Source of the DNA: JAOARY01 sp045345765
GTDB lineage: Bacteria > Bacillota > Clostridia > Peptostreptococcales > Peptostreptococcaceae
Assembly (NCBI GenBank): GCA_045345765.1
Contig: CP148265.1
Span: 558,001 to 622,000 of the forward strand
Direction: 5' to 3'
DNA length: 64,000 bases
Part shown: positions 1-8,984 of the stretch, piece by piece
How positions within the stretch are numbered: position 1 is the first letter of the stretch
Layout: every line of letters starts with the position of its first letter
Translations under genes and position numbers: made by a program
Notes under the pieces: generated by a model
What the model saw: only the letters and a program-made list of their open reading frames with translations
Told to the model about the DNA's origin: nothing
Databases searched by the model: none

Positions 1-345
1 ATGCCTGATGAAATGATTGCTATGGCTTCAGGATTTCCCGTTGGAATAGGTAAATCAAAATGTGTATGTGGCGCTGTTTCTGGTGGAGTTTTATGTATAG
101 GTTATTTCTTTGGTAGAACAAAAGGACAAGATCCTAAAGTACAAAACACATTAAAGTTAGCTAATGAACTACAAGAAAGTTTTAGAAAAAATCATGGATG
201 TCTATGTTGTCATGTACATACAAAAGGAATGGATATGGGTAGTGGAGAACATAAAGAACAATGTATTTCGTTTACAGGTGAAATTGCAGAAAAAGCCGCA
301 CAAATAATAACAAGAGAATTAGATATTAAAAATGTTGATAATTAG
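1..345 (+). CDS. C_GCAxxG_C_C family cysteine-motif protein, probably 5'-truncated
   Basis: The visible 114 residues carry the family signature CVCGAVSGG near residue 21, followed by a CLCC pair near residue 67 and a last cysteine near residue 88. That is the C...GCAxxG...C...C spacing that names this family. Members are small putative redox or metal-binding proteins of unproven function. The reading frame is open from base 1, and the first ATG falls exactly on the window edge with no visible ribosome binding site. The true start may therefore lie outside the window. The stop is 10 bases before the next gene on the same strand, and that gene's AGGAG site begins just after this stop, so the two are probably co-transcribed. 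Confidence 0.75.
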   Translation: MPDEMIAMASGFPVGIGKSKCVCGAVSGGVLCIGYFFGRTKGQDPKVQNTLKLANELQESFRKNHGCLCCHVHTKGMDMGSGEHKEQCISFTGEIAEKAAQIITRELDIKNVDN

Positions 346-355
346 GAGTGCTAAA

Positions 356-1291
356 ATGAAAAATTCAATAAAAAAAATCCCAACACCAATTTGTGGATTA
401 ATGTTAGCTTTAGGTTCTTTAGGAAATTTGCTTTCTAATTATTCTCTTTTAATAAAAAATATTTGTTTTTTACTATCTATAATAATATTTATTTTTATGG
501 CCTTTAAAATATTATTTTTTATTAATGATATTAAAAATGAATTTAATAATCCTGTAATAGCTAGTGTAATGCCTACTTTTTCAATGGGGCTTATGATAAT
601 TTCGACATTTTTAAAACCCTTAAATTATCATATTGCATTTTTATTTTTTATATTTGGATATTTGATTCATATTGGTTTTATATTAATGTTTAGCAAAAAG
701 TATTTATTTAATTTTGATATAAATAAAGTCTTTCCATCTTATTTCGTTGTATATGTTGGAATAGCAGTATGTTCATTAACATCAAAATTATTCAACTTAG
801 ATGAACTTGGTAAATATAGTTTCTATTTTGCACTTTTTAGCTATATATTACTTCTACCGTTAGTCATTTATAGAGTCTTTTCTGTTAAGAATATAAAACC
901 ACCAGTAATGCCAACTTTGACTATATTTGCAGCACCAGCAAGTCTTTTACTTGCAGGATATATTACTGCATTTGATAGCAAAAATACTATTATTATAAAT
1001 TTACTTGCTTTTATATCTATAATTACTTTTATTTTAGTAATACTTTATATTCCTAAAATGATGAAAGCTGGCTTTTTTCCAAGCTTTAGTGCTTTTACCT
1101 TCCCAATCGTTATAAGTACTATTGCTAGTAAAAAACTAAATTTTTATCTAAATACTAAAGATGTTAATATAGAAGGATTAAAATATTTAATAAGTTTTCA
1201 AGAAATATTATCTACATTCTTTGTTTTTTATGTTTTATATCTATATATAAAAAACATATCAAAAACAATAAAAGAAAGTTCTATAGCGTAA
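356..1291 (+). CDS. TDT family (TehA/SLAC1-like) membrane transporter
   Basis: This is a very hydrophobic 311-residue protein with about ten predicted membrane segments. The opening PTPICGLMLALGSLGN, the repeated proline-centred segments (PVIASVMPTFSMG, PVMPTLTIFAAPAS) and a late FPSFSAFTFP motif match the tellurite-resistance/dicarboxylate transporter (TDT) fold seen in TehA and SLAC1. Substrates in the family include C4-dicarboxylates, sulfite and other anions, and the substrate here is unknown. An upstream in-frame ATG at 332 lacks a ribosome binding site and overlaps the previous gene. The ATG at 356 has AGGAG 7 bases upstream, so I chose it. It follows the cysteine-motif protein closely and ends before a bidirectional terminator. 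Confidence 0.75.
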   Translation: MKNSIKKIPTPICGLMLALGSLGNLLSNYSLLIKNICFLLSIIIFIFMAFKILFFINDIKNEFNNPVIASVMPTFSMGLMIISTFLKPLNYHIAFLFFIFGYLIHIGFILMFSKKYLFNFDINKVFPSYFVVYVGIAVCSLTSKLFNLDELGKYSFYFALFSYILLLPLVIYRVFSVKNIKPPVMPTLTIFAAPASLLLAGYITAFDSKNTIIINLLAFISIITFILVILYIPKMMKAGFFPSFSAFTFPIVISTIASKKLNFYLNTKDVNIEGLKYLISFQEILSTFFVFYVLYLYIKNISKTIKESSIA

Positions 1292-1314
1292 CAATCATTT
1301 TTTATTTTGTAAAT

Positions 1315-1349
1315 AAAAAAACGTATTGAATTTTTTCAATACGTTTTTT
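1315..1349. terminator. Bidirectional terminator between TDT gene and ssrA
   Basis: A 9-bp stem (CGTATTGAA with TTCAATACG) is flanked by six A residues on the left and six T residues on the right. It can therefore end both the plus-strand transporter transcript and the minus-strand tmRNA transcript. Confidence 0.85.
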
Positions 1350-1357
1350 CTCCTAAT

Positions 1358-1719
1358 TGGTGGAGGTGAGGGGAATCGAACCCCTGTCCGAAAGTCTTTT
1401 CCTAAAAGCTTCTACGAGTGTATTTGATGTTTTTTATCTTATCTTTAAAAACTCCCACCAACAGGATTTTTTAAAGACCAGCCTTATAAAGTCTTATTTT
1501 CTACAAAGGCAGTAGAAAATAGTTGCCCACGAATATTAGTTTGACACGGATAATGCTTTGTATGCGGGTCTTAAAAGCAATCCATGAGCCGCAATTATTA
1601 TGCAGCTAATGCGTAATTATCGTTTCCGATTATAATTGTTTATCCCCTTTTAACGTGATTGGAATAAGCACGACTCGCTACTAAAAGTTCCAAACCCCCG
1701 TCGAAACCTGTACACCCCC
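1358..1719 (-). ncRNA. ssrA: tmRNA (ssrA)
   Basis: The minus strand starts GGGGGTGTACAGGTTTCGAC and ends with the T-arm GGTTCGATTCC and CACCTCCACCA. The 5' GGGGGUG pairs with CACCUCC to give the tRNA-like acceptor stem. The length of 362 nt is normal. The tag reading frame lies at 1598-1627 and reads GNDNYALAA before TAA, which matches the usual ALAA-ending degradation tag. The 5' end touches the smpB stop codon (TAG at 1721-1719), so tmRNA is probably processed from a shared transcript or started inside smpB. It rescues stalled ribosomes together with SmpB, whose gene is immediately upstream. Confidence 0.97.
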
Positions 1720-2186
1720 TAATAATATTTATTAGAAAGCTCCCTTTGGATTCTTCTATTGGCATCTTTTTTGGCAAGGTCTTGTCTTTTATCATAAAGT
1801 TTCTTACCTTTTGCTAAACCGATTGAAACTTTAACCTTACCTCTTTTTAGGTACATACTAAGTGGTACAAGAGAATATCCTTGTTCCTTTATAAGACCTA
1901 TTAATTTTCTTATCTCATACTTATGAAGTAATAATTTTCTTTTTCTTAGAGGATCTACATTGTAGATATTACCATGCTCGTATGGACTTATATGAACTTG
2001 TTTTAAAAAAGCTTCTCCATCATCTATAGAAGCATAACCTTCTTTTAAGTTGACTTTACCAGCTCTAATAGATTTAACTTCTGTCCCTTTTAATTCTATC
2101 CCAGCTTCATATGTTTCTATTATATGATAATCAAATCTAGCTTTTCTATTTTGAGCTAATGTATTATTACTCTTCTTAACTGCCAT
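1719..2186 (-). CDS. smpB: SsrA-binding protein SmpB
   Basis: This 155-residue protein binds tmRNA and delivers it to stalled ribosomes. Conserved SmpB blocks are visible: NRKARFDYHI, GIELKGTEVKSIRAGKVNL, ISPY, RKRKLLLHK and the basic C-terminal tail beginning LAKGKKLYDKR. The start was set at the ATG preceded by GAGGGG. A longer frame upstream has no ribosome binding site and runs into the promoter. A sigma-A type promoter (TTGACT, 17 bp, TAAAAT) lies at 2222-2250. The stop codon shares a base with the predicted 5' end of ssrA, so the pair is a functional unit downstream of rnr, a common arrangement in Firmicutes. Confidence 0.97.
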   Translation of the reverse strand: MAVKKSNNTLAQNRKARFDYHIIETYEAGIELKGTEVKSIRAGKVNLKEGYASIDDGEAFLKQVHISPYEHGNIYNVDPLRKRKLLLHKYEIRKLIGLIKEQGYSLVPLSMYLKRGKVKVSIGLAKGKKLYDKRQDLAKKDANRRIQRELSNKYY

Positions 2187-2221
2187 ATTAATCCCCTCTT
2201 CTAATTTACTTCGCAAGATAA

Positions 2222-2250
2222 ATTTTAACAGCATATATCAATAAAGTCAA
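2222..2250 (-). promoter_or_regulatory. Candidate sigma-A promoter for smpB-ssrA
   Basis: On the minus strand TTGACT (2250-2245) and TAAAAT (2227-2222) are separated by 17 bp, about 40 bases upstream of the smpB start. Transcription would begin near 2215. Confidence 0.65.
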
Positions 2251-2264
2251 GCAATTATAATGGC

Positions 2265-2313
2265 TTGTAATCAAATTTTAATATAATTTATATATATTAA
2301 AATTTGATTACAA
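2265..2313. repeat. 21-bp perfect inverted repeat between rnr and smpB
   Basis: The arms 2265-2285 and 2293-2313 are perfect reverse complements separated by 7 bases. Neither strand has a run of T directly after the stem, so it is not a classic intrinsic terminator. It could be an RNA-stabilising or processing hairpin, or a weak terminator for rnr. Confidence 0.7.
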
Positions 2314-2350
2314 AATTTTATCAAGCTTAATCTTTTATTTATATAATTTA

Positions 2351-4474
2351 TTAATCTCTAACCATTGAAAATTCTATTTCTCTTAAATATAAATTAACTG
2401 AATCAACTTTAACTTTTACAACATCACCTATTGAATAGATTTTTTTTGTATGTTCTCCAATTAATATATAATTTTCGCTATCATAAATATAATAATCATC
2501 ATCTAGGGAGTTCATACTCACTCTACCTTCTATTGTATTTTCAAGTTCTACAAAAATACCAAACGATGTAACACTTGAAATAACTCCTTCATAGACTTGT
2601 CCAATTCTATGAGACATATACTCTGCCTTTTTAAGGTCATCAACTTGTCTTTCTGCATCTTCAGCTTCCCTTTCTTTTGTAGAAGCTTCAACTGAAGATA
2701 TTTCAACTATTTTTCTAAGCGCTGTTATTCTTTTAGCATCTAATTTTTTATTTATATGCTCTTTTATTATTCTATGAATTTGTAAATCTGGATATCTTCT
2801 TATTGGTGATGTAAAGTGACAATAGAATTTTGCTGAAAGTCCAAAATGTCCATCACAATGAGGAGAATATTTAGCTTGTTTTAAAGATCTTAACATTAAA
2901 GTACTTATAACAAGCTCTTCTTTTTTCCCTTTTATCTCTTGTATTAATTTTTTAAATTCTTTAGCATGAACTTCTTCCAAATTCCCTTTAATATTATATC
3001 CAAATATAGATAAAAATTTATTAAATTCTGCAATTCTATTGCTATCTGGGTTTTCATGAATTCTATATACAAAAGGTAAATCTAACCAAAAATACTCTTC
3101 TGCAACTGTTTCATTACAAACAAGCATAAATTCTTCAATTATTCTATTTGCTATTCTTCTTTCGTATTTTTTAACATCTATAGGTTTACCTTCTTCATCT
3201 AATATAATTTTAGCTTCTGGAAAATCAAAATCAATAGCTCCTCTTTTATCTCTTCTTTTCATAAGAATTTTGGCTAATTCATTCATTAATTTTATTTCTT
3301 TTCTTATATGTTCATATTTTTTTGTAAGTTCCTCATCATTATTTTCAATAATATCAGAAACATCTTCATAAACAAGTCTTTCTTTAGAATTTATAACAGT
3401 TTCTCTTATTTCACTTTTTAAAACTTTCCCTTTAGAATCTATTTCCATGAATACAGATAGTGCAAGTCTATCAACATTAGGATGTAAACTACAAACTCCA
3501 TTTGAAAGTTTTTTTGGTAACATTGGTATAACTCTATCAGTTAAATATACTGATGTCCCTCTTTTTAATGCTTCTTGATCTAATTTAGAACCCTCTGTAA
3601 CATAATTAGTTACATCTGCAATATGAACACCTAATTTATAATTATTGTTATCTAATTTTTCTATTGATATTGCATCATCTAAATCTTTTGCATCTGCTCC
3701 ATCTATTGTAAATATCATTTTATCTCTTAAATCTAATCTTCTTGCAATTTCTGATTTATCTATTTCATCAGGAATTTTATCGGCTTCAGCCATAACCTTT
3801 TTAGAAAATTCACTTCTTAAATTATGTTCTCTAATTATAGATAATATGTCTACACCAACATCATCTTTTTGCCCAAGAATTTCTATTATTTCACCTTCTG
3901 GATTACGTCCTTCCTTTGGCCATTTTGTTATTTTTACAATTACCTTATCAAACTTTCTTGCATTTAACGTCTTTTTCTTTGGTATATATATATCTTTATT
4001 AAATCTTTTGTTATCAGCTATAACAAATCCAAAATTTCTACTAGGTTCAAATACACCAACAACTTCATCATTAGCTCTTTTTAATACCTTTATAACTTCC
4101 CCTTCCATCTTCTTGTTATCTGTAGAGGCTTTTAGTATTCTTGCTACAACTAAATCCTTATGCAAAGCTCCATTCATAGCTGAACCAGGTATAAATAAAT
4201 CTTGTTCAAATTTTTCTGACATAACAAAACCAAAACCTTTTTGATGTACTGAAATCTCACCTACAAATAAATTCAATTTTTCAGGAGGTGCGTATTTACC
4301 TTTTGAAGTCTTAAATAAAAGTCCTTCTTTTTCCATTTCGCTTAATATATTTTCAAGCATTTTTATTTCACTTTTTTTAACTTCGAACACATATGCTAAT
4401 TCCCTAGCTGTCATAGGATTTATGGCTTCTTCATTTATAAATTCCAATAGTATACTTTTAAATTTTTTGTTCAT
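2351..4474 (-). CDS. rnr: Ribonuclease R
   Basis: The 707-residue protein is a processive 3'-5' exoribonuclease of the RNase II/R family. It has an N-terminal winged-helix region (about 1-60), two cold-shock-like OB domains (about 65-210) and the RNB catalytic domain. The metal-binding motif DGADAKDLDDAIS lies near residue 260, and SPIRRYPDLQIHR comes later in the RNB domain. An S1 RNA-binding domain occupies the last 80 residues (GQVYEGVISSVTSFGIFVEL). Length and order are typical. It lies directly upstream of smpB-ssrA, and RNase R and tmRNA cooperate in removing faulty mRNAs, so the neighbourhood is functional. Confidence 0.96.
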   Translation of the reverse strand: MNKKFKSILLEFINEEAINPMTARELAYVFEVKKSEIKMLENILSEMEKEGLLFKTSKGKYAPPEKLNLFVGEISVHQKGFGFVMSEKFEQDLFIPGSAMNGALHKDLVVARILKASTDNKKMEGEVIKVLKRANDEVVGVFEPSRNFGFVIADNKRFNKDIYIPKKKTLNARKFDKVIVKITKWPKEGRNPEGEIIEILGQKDDVGVDILSIIREHNLRSEFSKKVMAEADKIPDEIDKSEIARRLDLRDKMIFTIDGADAKDLDDAISIEKLDNNNYKLGVHIADVTNYVTEGSKLDQEALKRGTSVYLTDRVIPMLPKKLSNGVCSLHPNVDRLALSVFMEIDSKGKVLKSEIRETVINSKERLVYEDVSDIIENNDEELTKKYEHIRKEIKLMNELAKILMKRRDKRGAIDFDFPEAKIILDEEGKPIDVKKYERRIANRIIEEFMLVCNETVAEEYFWLDLPFVYRIHENPDSNRIAEFNKFLSIFGYNIKGNLEEVHAKEFKKLIQEIKGKKEELVISTLMLRSLKQAKYSPHCDGHFGLSAKFYCHFTSPIRRYPDLQIHRIIKEHINKKLDAKRITALRKIVEISSVEASTKEREAEDAERQVDDLKKAEYMSHRIGQVYEGVISSVTSFGIFVELENTIEGRVSMNSLDDDYYIYDSENYILIGEHTKKIYSIGDVVKVKVDSVNLYLREIEFSMVRD

Positions 4475-4570
4475 ATTACCATCTCCCTAATTTATATGAA
4501 TTATAAACTCATATAATTTATATTATAATATCATTTTACCATAGTACGCTCTAATATAAACTATATAAAT

Positions 4571-4597
4571 AAAAAGAACCTAAAAAGGTTCTTTTTA
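4571..4597 (-). terminator. Terminator after the response regulator gene
   Basis: A 10-bp stem (AAAAAGAACC with GGTTCTTTTT) and a short loop are followed on the minus strand by AT-rich sequence. The stop codon of the response regulator lies inside the stem. Confidence 0.75.
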
Positions 4598-5005
4598 TCT
4601 AGGAAACTCATTTATCATCCAATAATCATATACTATTTTTAGTATTTCCAAAAACTCATTATAATCTATTGGCTTTTCTATATAACCAGATATTCCATTT
4701 TTATAGCAATTTAATTTATCTTCATCTTCTTTAGACGTTGTCATAATAACAACTGGTATTATAGAAAGTTTTTCGTCTTTTTTTATTATTTTTAGAAACT
4801 CTACACCACTTAATTTTGGCATATTCAAATCTAGTATTATAACCTGAGGATATTCTTCCATATCATTTAACATTTCAAGGGCTTTTTCACCATCTTCAGC
4901 TATAGTAAGTTCATTTTCAACTTTTATATCTCTAAAAGCCCTTTTTATTGTAAGTGCATCAACATAATCATCCTCAATCAACATTATTTTTTTGTTTTTA
5001 TTCAT
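4595..5005 (-). CDS. Single-domain response regulator (CheY/Rcp1-like)
   Basis: This is a 136-residue receiver domain with no output domain. The acidic pocket is IEDD near residue 10, the phospho-acceptor aspartate is in VIILDLNMP near residue 60, and the conserved threonine and lysine are in VVIMTTS and GYIEKPI. The insertion-free receiver resembles Rcp1 proteins that partner bacteriophytochrome-type kinases. The gene begins 2 bases after the stop of the kinase gene upstream, so the two are translationally linked and almost certainly partners. With no DNA-binding domain, the output is likely protein-protein interaction or phosphorelay. The signal is unknown. Confidence 0.9.
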   Translation of the reverse strand: MNKNKKIMLIEDDYVDALTIKRAFRDIKVENELTIAEDGEKALEMLNDMEEYPQVIILDLNMPKLSGVEFLKIIKKDEKLSIIPVVIMTTSKEDEDKLNCYKNGISGYIEKPIDYNEFLEILKIVYDYWMINEFPR

Positions 5006-5007
5006 AA

Positions 5008-6483
5008 TTATCTCCTTTCAACCAAATATTTTTTTGGAATATTTAAAATAAATTCTGTTCCTTTCGTTATTTGTGAATTAACTTCAATAAAACCACCATA
5101 GATATCTATAATTTTTTTAACAATTGTAAGTCCAACTCCAGTACTTTCTATTTCATCTCTTCTGTTTAGAGTTTGAAACATTTTAAAAATTTTATCAAAA
5201 TGTCTTTCATCTATTCCAGGCCCATTATCTTTTATAGATATTGCTATATATTCTTCTTTAATCTTGTATTTAATTATTATAAACCCATCTTCCTTGTCCA
5301 TATATTTTATTGAATTCCCTATTAAATTCTGAAAAATTTGAGTTATTTTTGTTGGCTCAAACTTTATCTTTGGCAAATCATTATTAACTATTATTTTTAT
5401 ATTTGCTGGTATTATTAAAATTGACTTTACATCTTTTACAACTTGATTCAAATCAATAGTTTTCATATTATCTTTAAGCCTTGATACTCTTGAATAATCC
5501 AATATCCCATCTATTAAATTTTTCATTCTATCAGCTCTAGAAATTAATAAATCAAGCATTGATTTACCTTGTTCATCTAAAATATCTTTATAATCTTGTT
5601 TAACCCAATTGGCAATTGTTGCAATTCCTCTAAGTGGTGCTTTTAAATCATGTGATACTATATATGCAAAATCTTTAAGCTCTTTATTAACCTGTTCTAT
5701 TTCTTCAAATAATTTATGTTCATTTTCTTTTGCTTTTCTTTCTTCTGTTATATCTCTACCTGCTCCATAAGTTATTTTATTTAATCTATCTATAGATAAA
5801 TTCCAAGAAAACCATTTGTATTTACCATCTTTCGTTCTTATTCTATTTTCAAATTTCCCCAAAAAATCATTTTCGTACATTGCTTTATCTATAAGTTTAG
5901 AATAATAATAATCTTCTTCATGAACTAAATCTTTATAATGTTTACCTATAATTTCATCTTCATTCCAGCCAAGAATTCTATACCATGAAGAATTAACCTC
6001 TTTAAAATATCCTTTTTTATCAAATATACAAAGTAAATCATAGGATAAATTGAAATAATTGGATTTTTCTTTTATTTTTTTATCTAACTGTGCTTTTAAT
6101 TCTATAAGTTCTTCTAAATTAGAATGTATTCCAATTAGCCCCTTTACTTTATTATCTTCACCTACATAAGAATTAGCTCTTAAATATACTTTTACAATTT
6201 TTCCATCTTTTCTTCTTAGATCAACCTCTCCACGCCAATTATTTCCTGATTTTAGATTTGTAAATATATCTAAAGATACTTCCTCCTTATATAAAACTTC
6301 TGGTCCACCCATAGCATTTAATTCTTCCTTGCTATAACCTGTTAGTATTTCAAATGCTCTATTTACATAGATAACAATTTCATTTTCATCTGCAATTCCT
6401 ATAGCATCTGTTGAATCTTCAATAGCTAAATTAATCTTTCTATTTTCATCAATAATCTTATCTATATCTCTTTTTTCTATCAA
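5008..6483 (-). CDS. PAS-domain sensor histidine kinase
   Basis: The 491-residue protein lacks membrane segments, so it is a cytosolic sensor. Two PAS/PAC modules cover about residues 15-125 and 140-255 (GYSKEELNAMGG, GWNEDEIIGKHY). A HisKA domain follows with the phospho-histidine in IVSHDLKAPLRGI near residue 278. The HATPase domain contains NLIGNSIKYMD, DNGPGID and STGVGLTIVKK. The SHDLKAPL version of the H-box is typical of phytochrome-like and Rcp1-paired kinases, matching the single-domain regulator gene downstream. The start is TTG at 6483 with AGGTG upstream. No chromophore-binding domain is seen, and the ligand cannot be inferred. Confidence 0.9.
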   Translation of the reverse strand: MIEKRDIDKIIDENRKINLAIEDSTDAIGIADENEIVIYVNRAFEILTGYSKEELNAMGGPEVLYKEEVSLDIFTNLKSGNNWRGEVDLRRKDGKIVKVYLRANSYVGEDNKVKGLIGIHSNLEELIELKAQLDKKIKEKSNYFNLSYDLLCIFDKKGYFKEVNSSWYRILGWNEDEIIGKHYKDLVHEEDYYYSKLIDKAMYENDFLGKFENRIRTKDGKYKWFSWNLSIDRLNKITYGAGRDITEERKAKENEHKLFEEIEQVNKELKDFAYIVSHDLKAPLRGIATIANWVKQDYKDILDEQGKSMLDLLISRADRMKNLIDGILDYSRVSRLKDNMKTIDLNQVVKDVKSILIIPANIKIIVNNDLPKIKFEPTKITQIFQNLIGNSIKYMDKEDGFIIIKYKIKEEYIAISIKDNGPGIDERHFDKIFKMFQTLNRRDEIESTGVGLTIVKKIIDIYGGFIEVNSQITKGTEFILNIPKKYLVERR

Positions 6484-6598
6484 TAAATCACCTACTTTAT
6501 ATTTCCTTTTTAAATCTTATAAAGTACAAAAACAAGTTATTATTACTTATACCTAAATGTATATTTTTTAAATATTTATTTTTCTTTTATATTAAAAA

Positions 6599-6639
6599 AT
6601 ACCCAAAGCATAGATTCAAAATATCTATACTTTGAGTAT
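6599..6639 (-). terminator. Terminator of hppA
   Basis: A 17-bp nearly perfect stem (6599-6615 with 6623-6639) is followed on the minus strand by TATTTTTTAAT, a good intrinsic terminator just past the hppA stop. Confidence 0.88.
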
Positions 6640-6659
6640 TCATTTAAATTAATATTTTA

Positions 6660-8684
6660 TTATTTACTTAACATATTTATAAGTATTCCACCATACTCAA
6701 GAAATACTGGTGCAAATACAAGTGAAACTATAGTCATAAGTTTGATTAATATATTTATAGACGGTCCAGATGTATCTTTAAATGGATCTCCAACTGTGTC
6801 TCCAACTACTGCTGCTTTGTGTGATTCAGAACCTTTTCCACCATGGTGTCCTTCTTCTATATACTTCTTGGCATTATCCCAAGCTCCACCAGCATTTGCC
6901 ATCATTATAGCCATCAATACTCCAGATACTAACGCTCCTGCAAGAAGTCCTCCAAGAGCTTCTGAACCTAATAAAAGACCTGTTAATACTGGTGTTAAAA
7001 CCGCTAAAAGACCTGGGATTATCATTTCTTTTAATGCTGCTGCTGTTGATATATCAACACATTTAGCATATTCTGGTGTAGCTTTTCCTTCCATTATACC
7101 ATCAATTTCTCTAAACTGTCTTCTAACTTCTTCTATCATTTCAAATGCTGATTTTCCAACAGCTTCCATAGTTATTGCAGAGAATAAGAATGGTAACATC
7201 CCACCGATAAACATTCCTGATATAACATATGGATTTGTTAAATCTATTCCAGATAAATTAGATGCTTTTACATAAGATGAGAATAATGCAAGCGCTGTAA
7301 GAGCAGCTGAACCTATTGCAAATCCTTTACCTATTGCAGCTGTAGTATTACCAACTGAATCTAATTTATCAGTTATATTTCTAACTCCACTTGGAAGTTC
7401 ACACATTTCTGCAATACCACCAGCATTATCTGCTATTGGTCCATATGCATCAACAGCAACTGTCATACCAGCTGTAGCTAGCATACCTACTGCTGAAAGT
7501 GCTATACCATATAAACCTGCTACTAAATAAGACCCTATTATACCAATAACAATCATTATTATTGGCCAAGCTGTTGAAACCATACCAACAGCAAGTCCTG
7601 ATATTATTGTTGTTGCAGGACCAGTTTCGCATTGCTTTGCAATCTTTTTAACTGAATTATAATCACCAGATGTATATATTTCTGTAATCTGACCAATTGC
7701 AAGACCAACTAAAAGACCTAATACTATAGCATAAAAACCACTCAAATTCCCTAGATACATTTTGGATAGGAAAAATCCAACTACTACAGTTATAATTCCA
7801 GATACATATGTACCCATTTTTAAAGCTTTGTGAGGATCACTTTTTTCGTCTCCCTTAACGAAAAATGTCCCGATAATTGAAGCTACTATTCCAGTTCCAG
7901 CTAATAAAAGAGGGAATAATGCTCCATTTAAACCATATGAAATTAAACCAAGTGTTATTGCTGATATTATAGATCCTACATAGGATTCAAATAAGTCAGC
8001 ACCCATACCAGCTACATCCCCAACATTATCCCCAACATTATCAGCTATAACTGCTGGATTTCTAGGGTCATCTTCTGGTATTCCAGCTTCAACCTTCCCA
8101 ACTAAGTCTGCTCCAACATCTGCTGCCTTTGTATATATACCTCCACCAACACGACCAAATAAGGCAAGTGATGATGCTCCAAGCCCAAAACCAGTTAAAA
8201 TTCTAGCTGCTTCTGAAGCTTCTTTATTCATATAACCTGTCAAAACATAATATAATATACTAATTCCAAATAAACCAAGTCCAACAACAGACATCCCCAT
8301 TACAGCTCCACCTGAAAAAGCGATACTTAATGCTTTATTCATACCACTTTCTTTTGCTGCATTAGCTGTTCTTACATTCGCCTTTGTCGCAACTTTCATA
8401 CCAAAGAAACCTGCTAAAGCTGAAAATAATGCTCCAACTAAAAAAGCTACCCCTGTCATCAAATTAATTCCAAAAACAAGTATTAAAAATAATATAACTA
8501 CAAATGGAATAAGAGCTTTATACTCTCTTGTTAAAAAGGCCATTGCCCCTTCGTGAATATAATTCGATATTTCCTTCATTCTGTCTGTTCCTACATCAAC
8601 CTTATTGATTTTACTTGCTAAAGTATAAGCAAATACTAGTGCCAAAAGACCGATGATTGGTGTAATTATTATTGCATTTTCCAT
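6660..8684 (-). CDS. hppA: K+-dependent membrane-bound pyrophosphatase (ion pump)
   Basis: The 674-residue protein has about 16 membrane segments and the pyrophosphate-binding motif DVGADLVGK near residue 190, followed by EDDPRNPAVIADNVGDNVGD. It couples hydrolysis of pyrophosphate to export of H+ or Na+. The segment GNTTAAIGKG has alanine where potassium-independent enzymes have lysine, which marks the K+-dependent subfamily. That subfamily includes Na+ pumps in clostridia, and I cannot decide the ion from sequence alone. The start ATG at 8684 has AGGGAGG upstream. The gene stands alone between terminators. For a fermenter it would recover energy from biosynthetic pyrophosphate. Confidence 0.95.
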   Translation of the reverse strand: MENAIIITPIIGLLALVFAYTLASKINKVDVGTDRMKEISNYIHEGAMAFLTREYKALIPFVVILFLILVFGINLMTGVAFLVGALFSALAGFFGMKVATKANVRTANAAKESGMNKALSIAFSGGAVMGMSVVGLGLFGISILYYVLTGYMNKEASEAARILTGFGLGASSLALFGRVGGGIYTKAADVGADLVGKVEAGIPEDDPRNPAVIADNVGDNVGDVAGMGADLFESYVGSIISAITLGLISYGLNGALFPLLLAGTGIVASIIGTFFVKGDEKSDPHKALKMGTYVSGIITVVVGFFLSKMYLGNLSGFYAIVLGLLVGLAIGQITEIYTSGDYNSVKKIAKQCETGPATTIISGLAVGMVSTAWPIIMIVIGIIGSYLVAGLYGIALSAVGMLATAGMTVAVDAYGPIADNAGGIAEMCELPSGVRNITDKLDSVGNTTAAIGKGFAIGSAALTALALFSSYVKASNLSGIDLTNPYVISGMFIGGMLPFLFSAITMEAVGKSAFEMIEEVRRQFREIDGIMEGKATPEYAKCVDISTAAALKEMIIPGLLAVLTPVLTGLLLGSEALGGLLAGALVSGVLMAIMMANAGGAWDNAKKYIEEGHHGGKGSESHKAAVVGDTVGDPFKDTSGPSINILIKLMTIVSLVFAPVFLEYGGILINMLSK

Positions 8685-8922
8685 TTACCTTACCTCCCTT
8701 TGTTACTTTTATATATTTTTGAATAACAATTTGTTAAAAATTGTAAATTCCTAAAAAGTAAAAATATTTATATTTTTTATTTATTTTTTGTTTAAAATAT
8801 AAACATTATGGATAATATAAAATTGAATACAAAAATTATTACAGTAGATTATGGTTTTTTTTTATAATTTAATTATATCTTTTCTTTTTTTGAAGTATTT
8901 TCCTCGTAAGGTTAAAATAAAT

Positions 8923-8943
8923 ACAGGCTAAGCCTGTTTTTTT
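8923..8943 (-). terminator. Terminator downstream of secG
   Basis: The palindrome ACAGGCTAAGCCTGT is flanked by T-rich sequence on the plus side and by ATTTATTTT on the minus side. It lies about 45 bases after the secG stop and is likely usable in both directions. Confidence 0.7.
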
Positions 8944-8984
8944 ATTTTTTGATTATATTTTCTACTTAAATACTACTTAAGCTA

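Noticed and set aside
3645..4244. 199-codon plus-strand frame opposite rnr
   Set aside because: Antisense shadow of a clearly identified RNase R gene, with no ribosome binding site.
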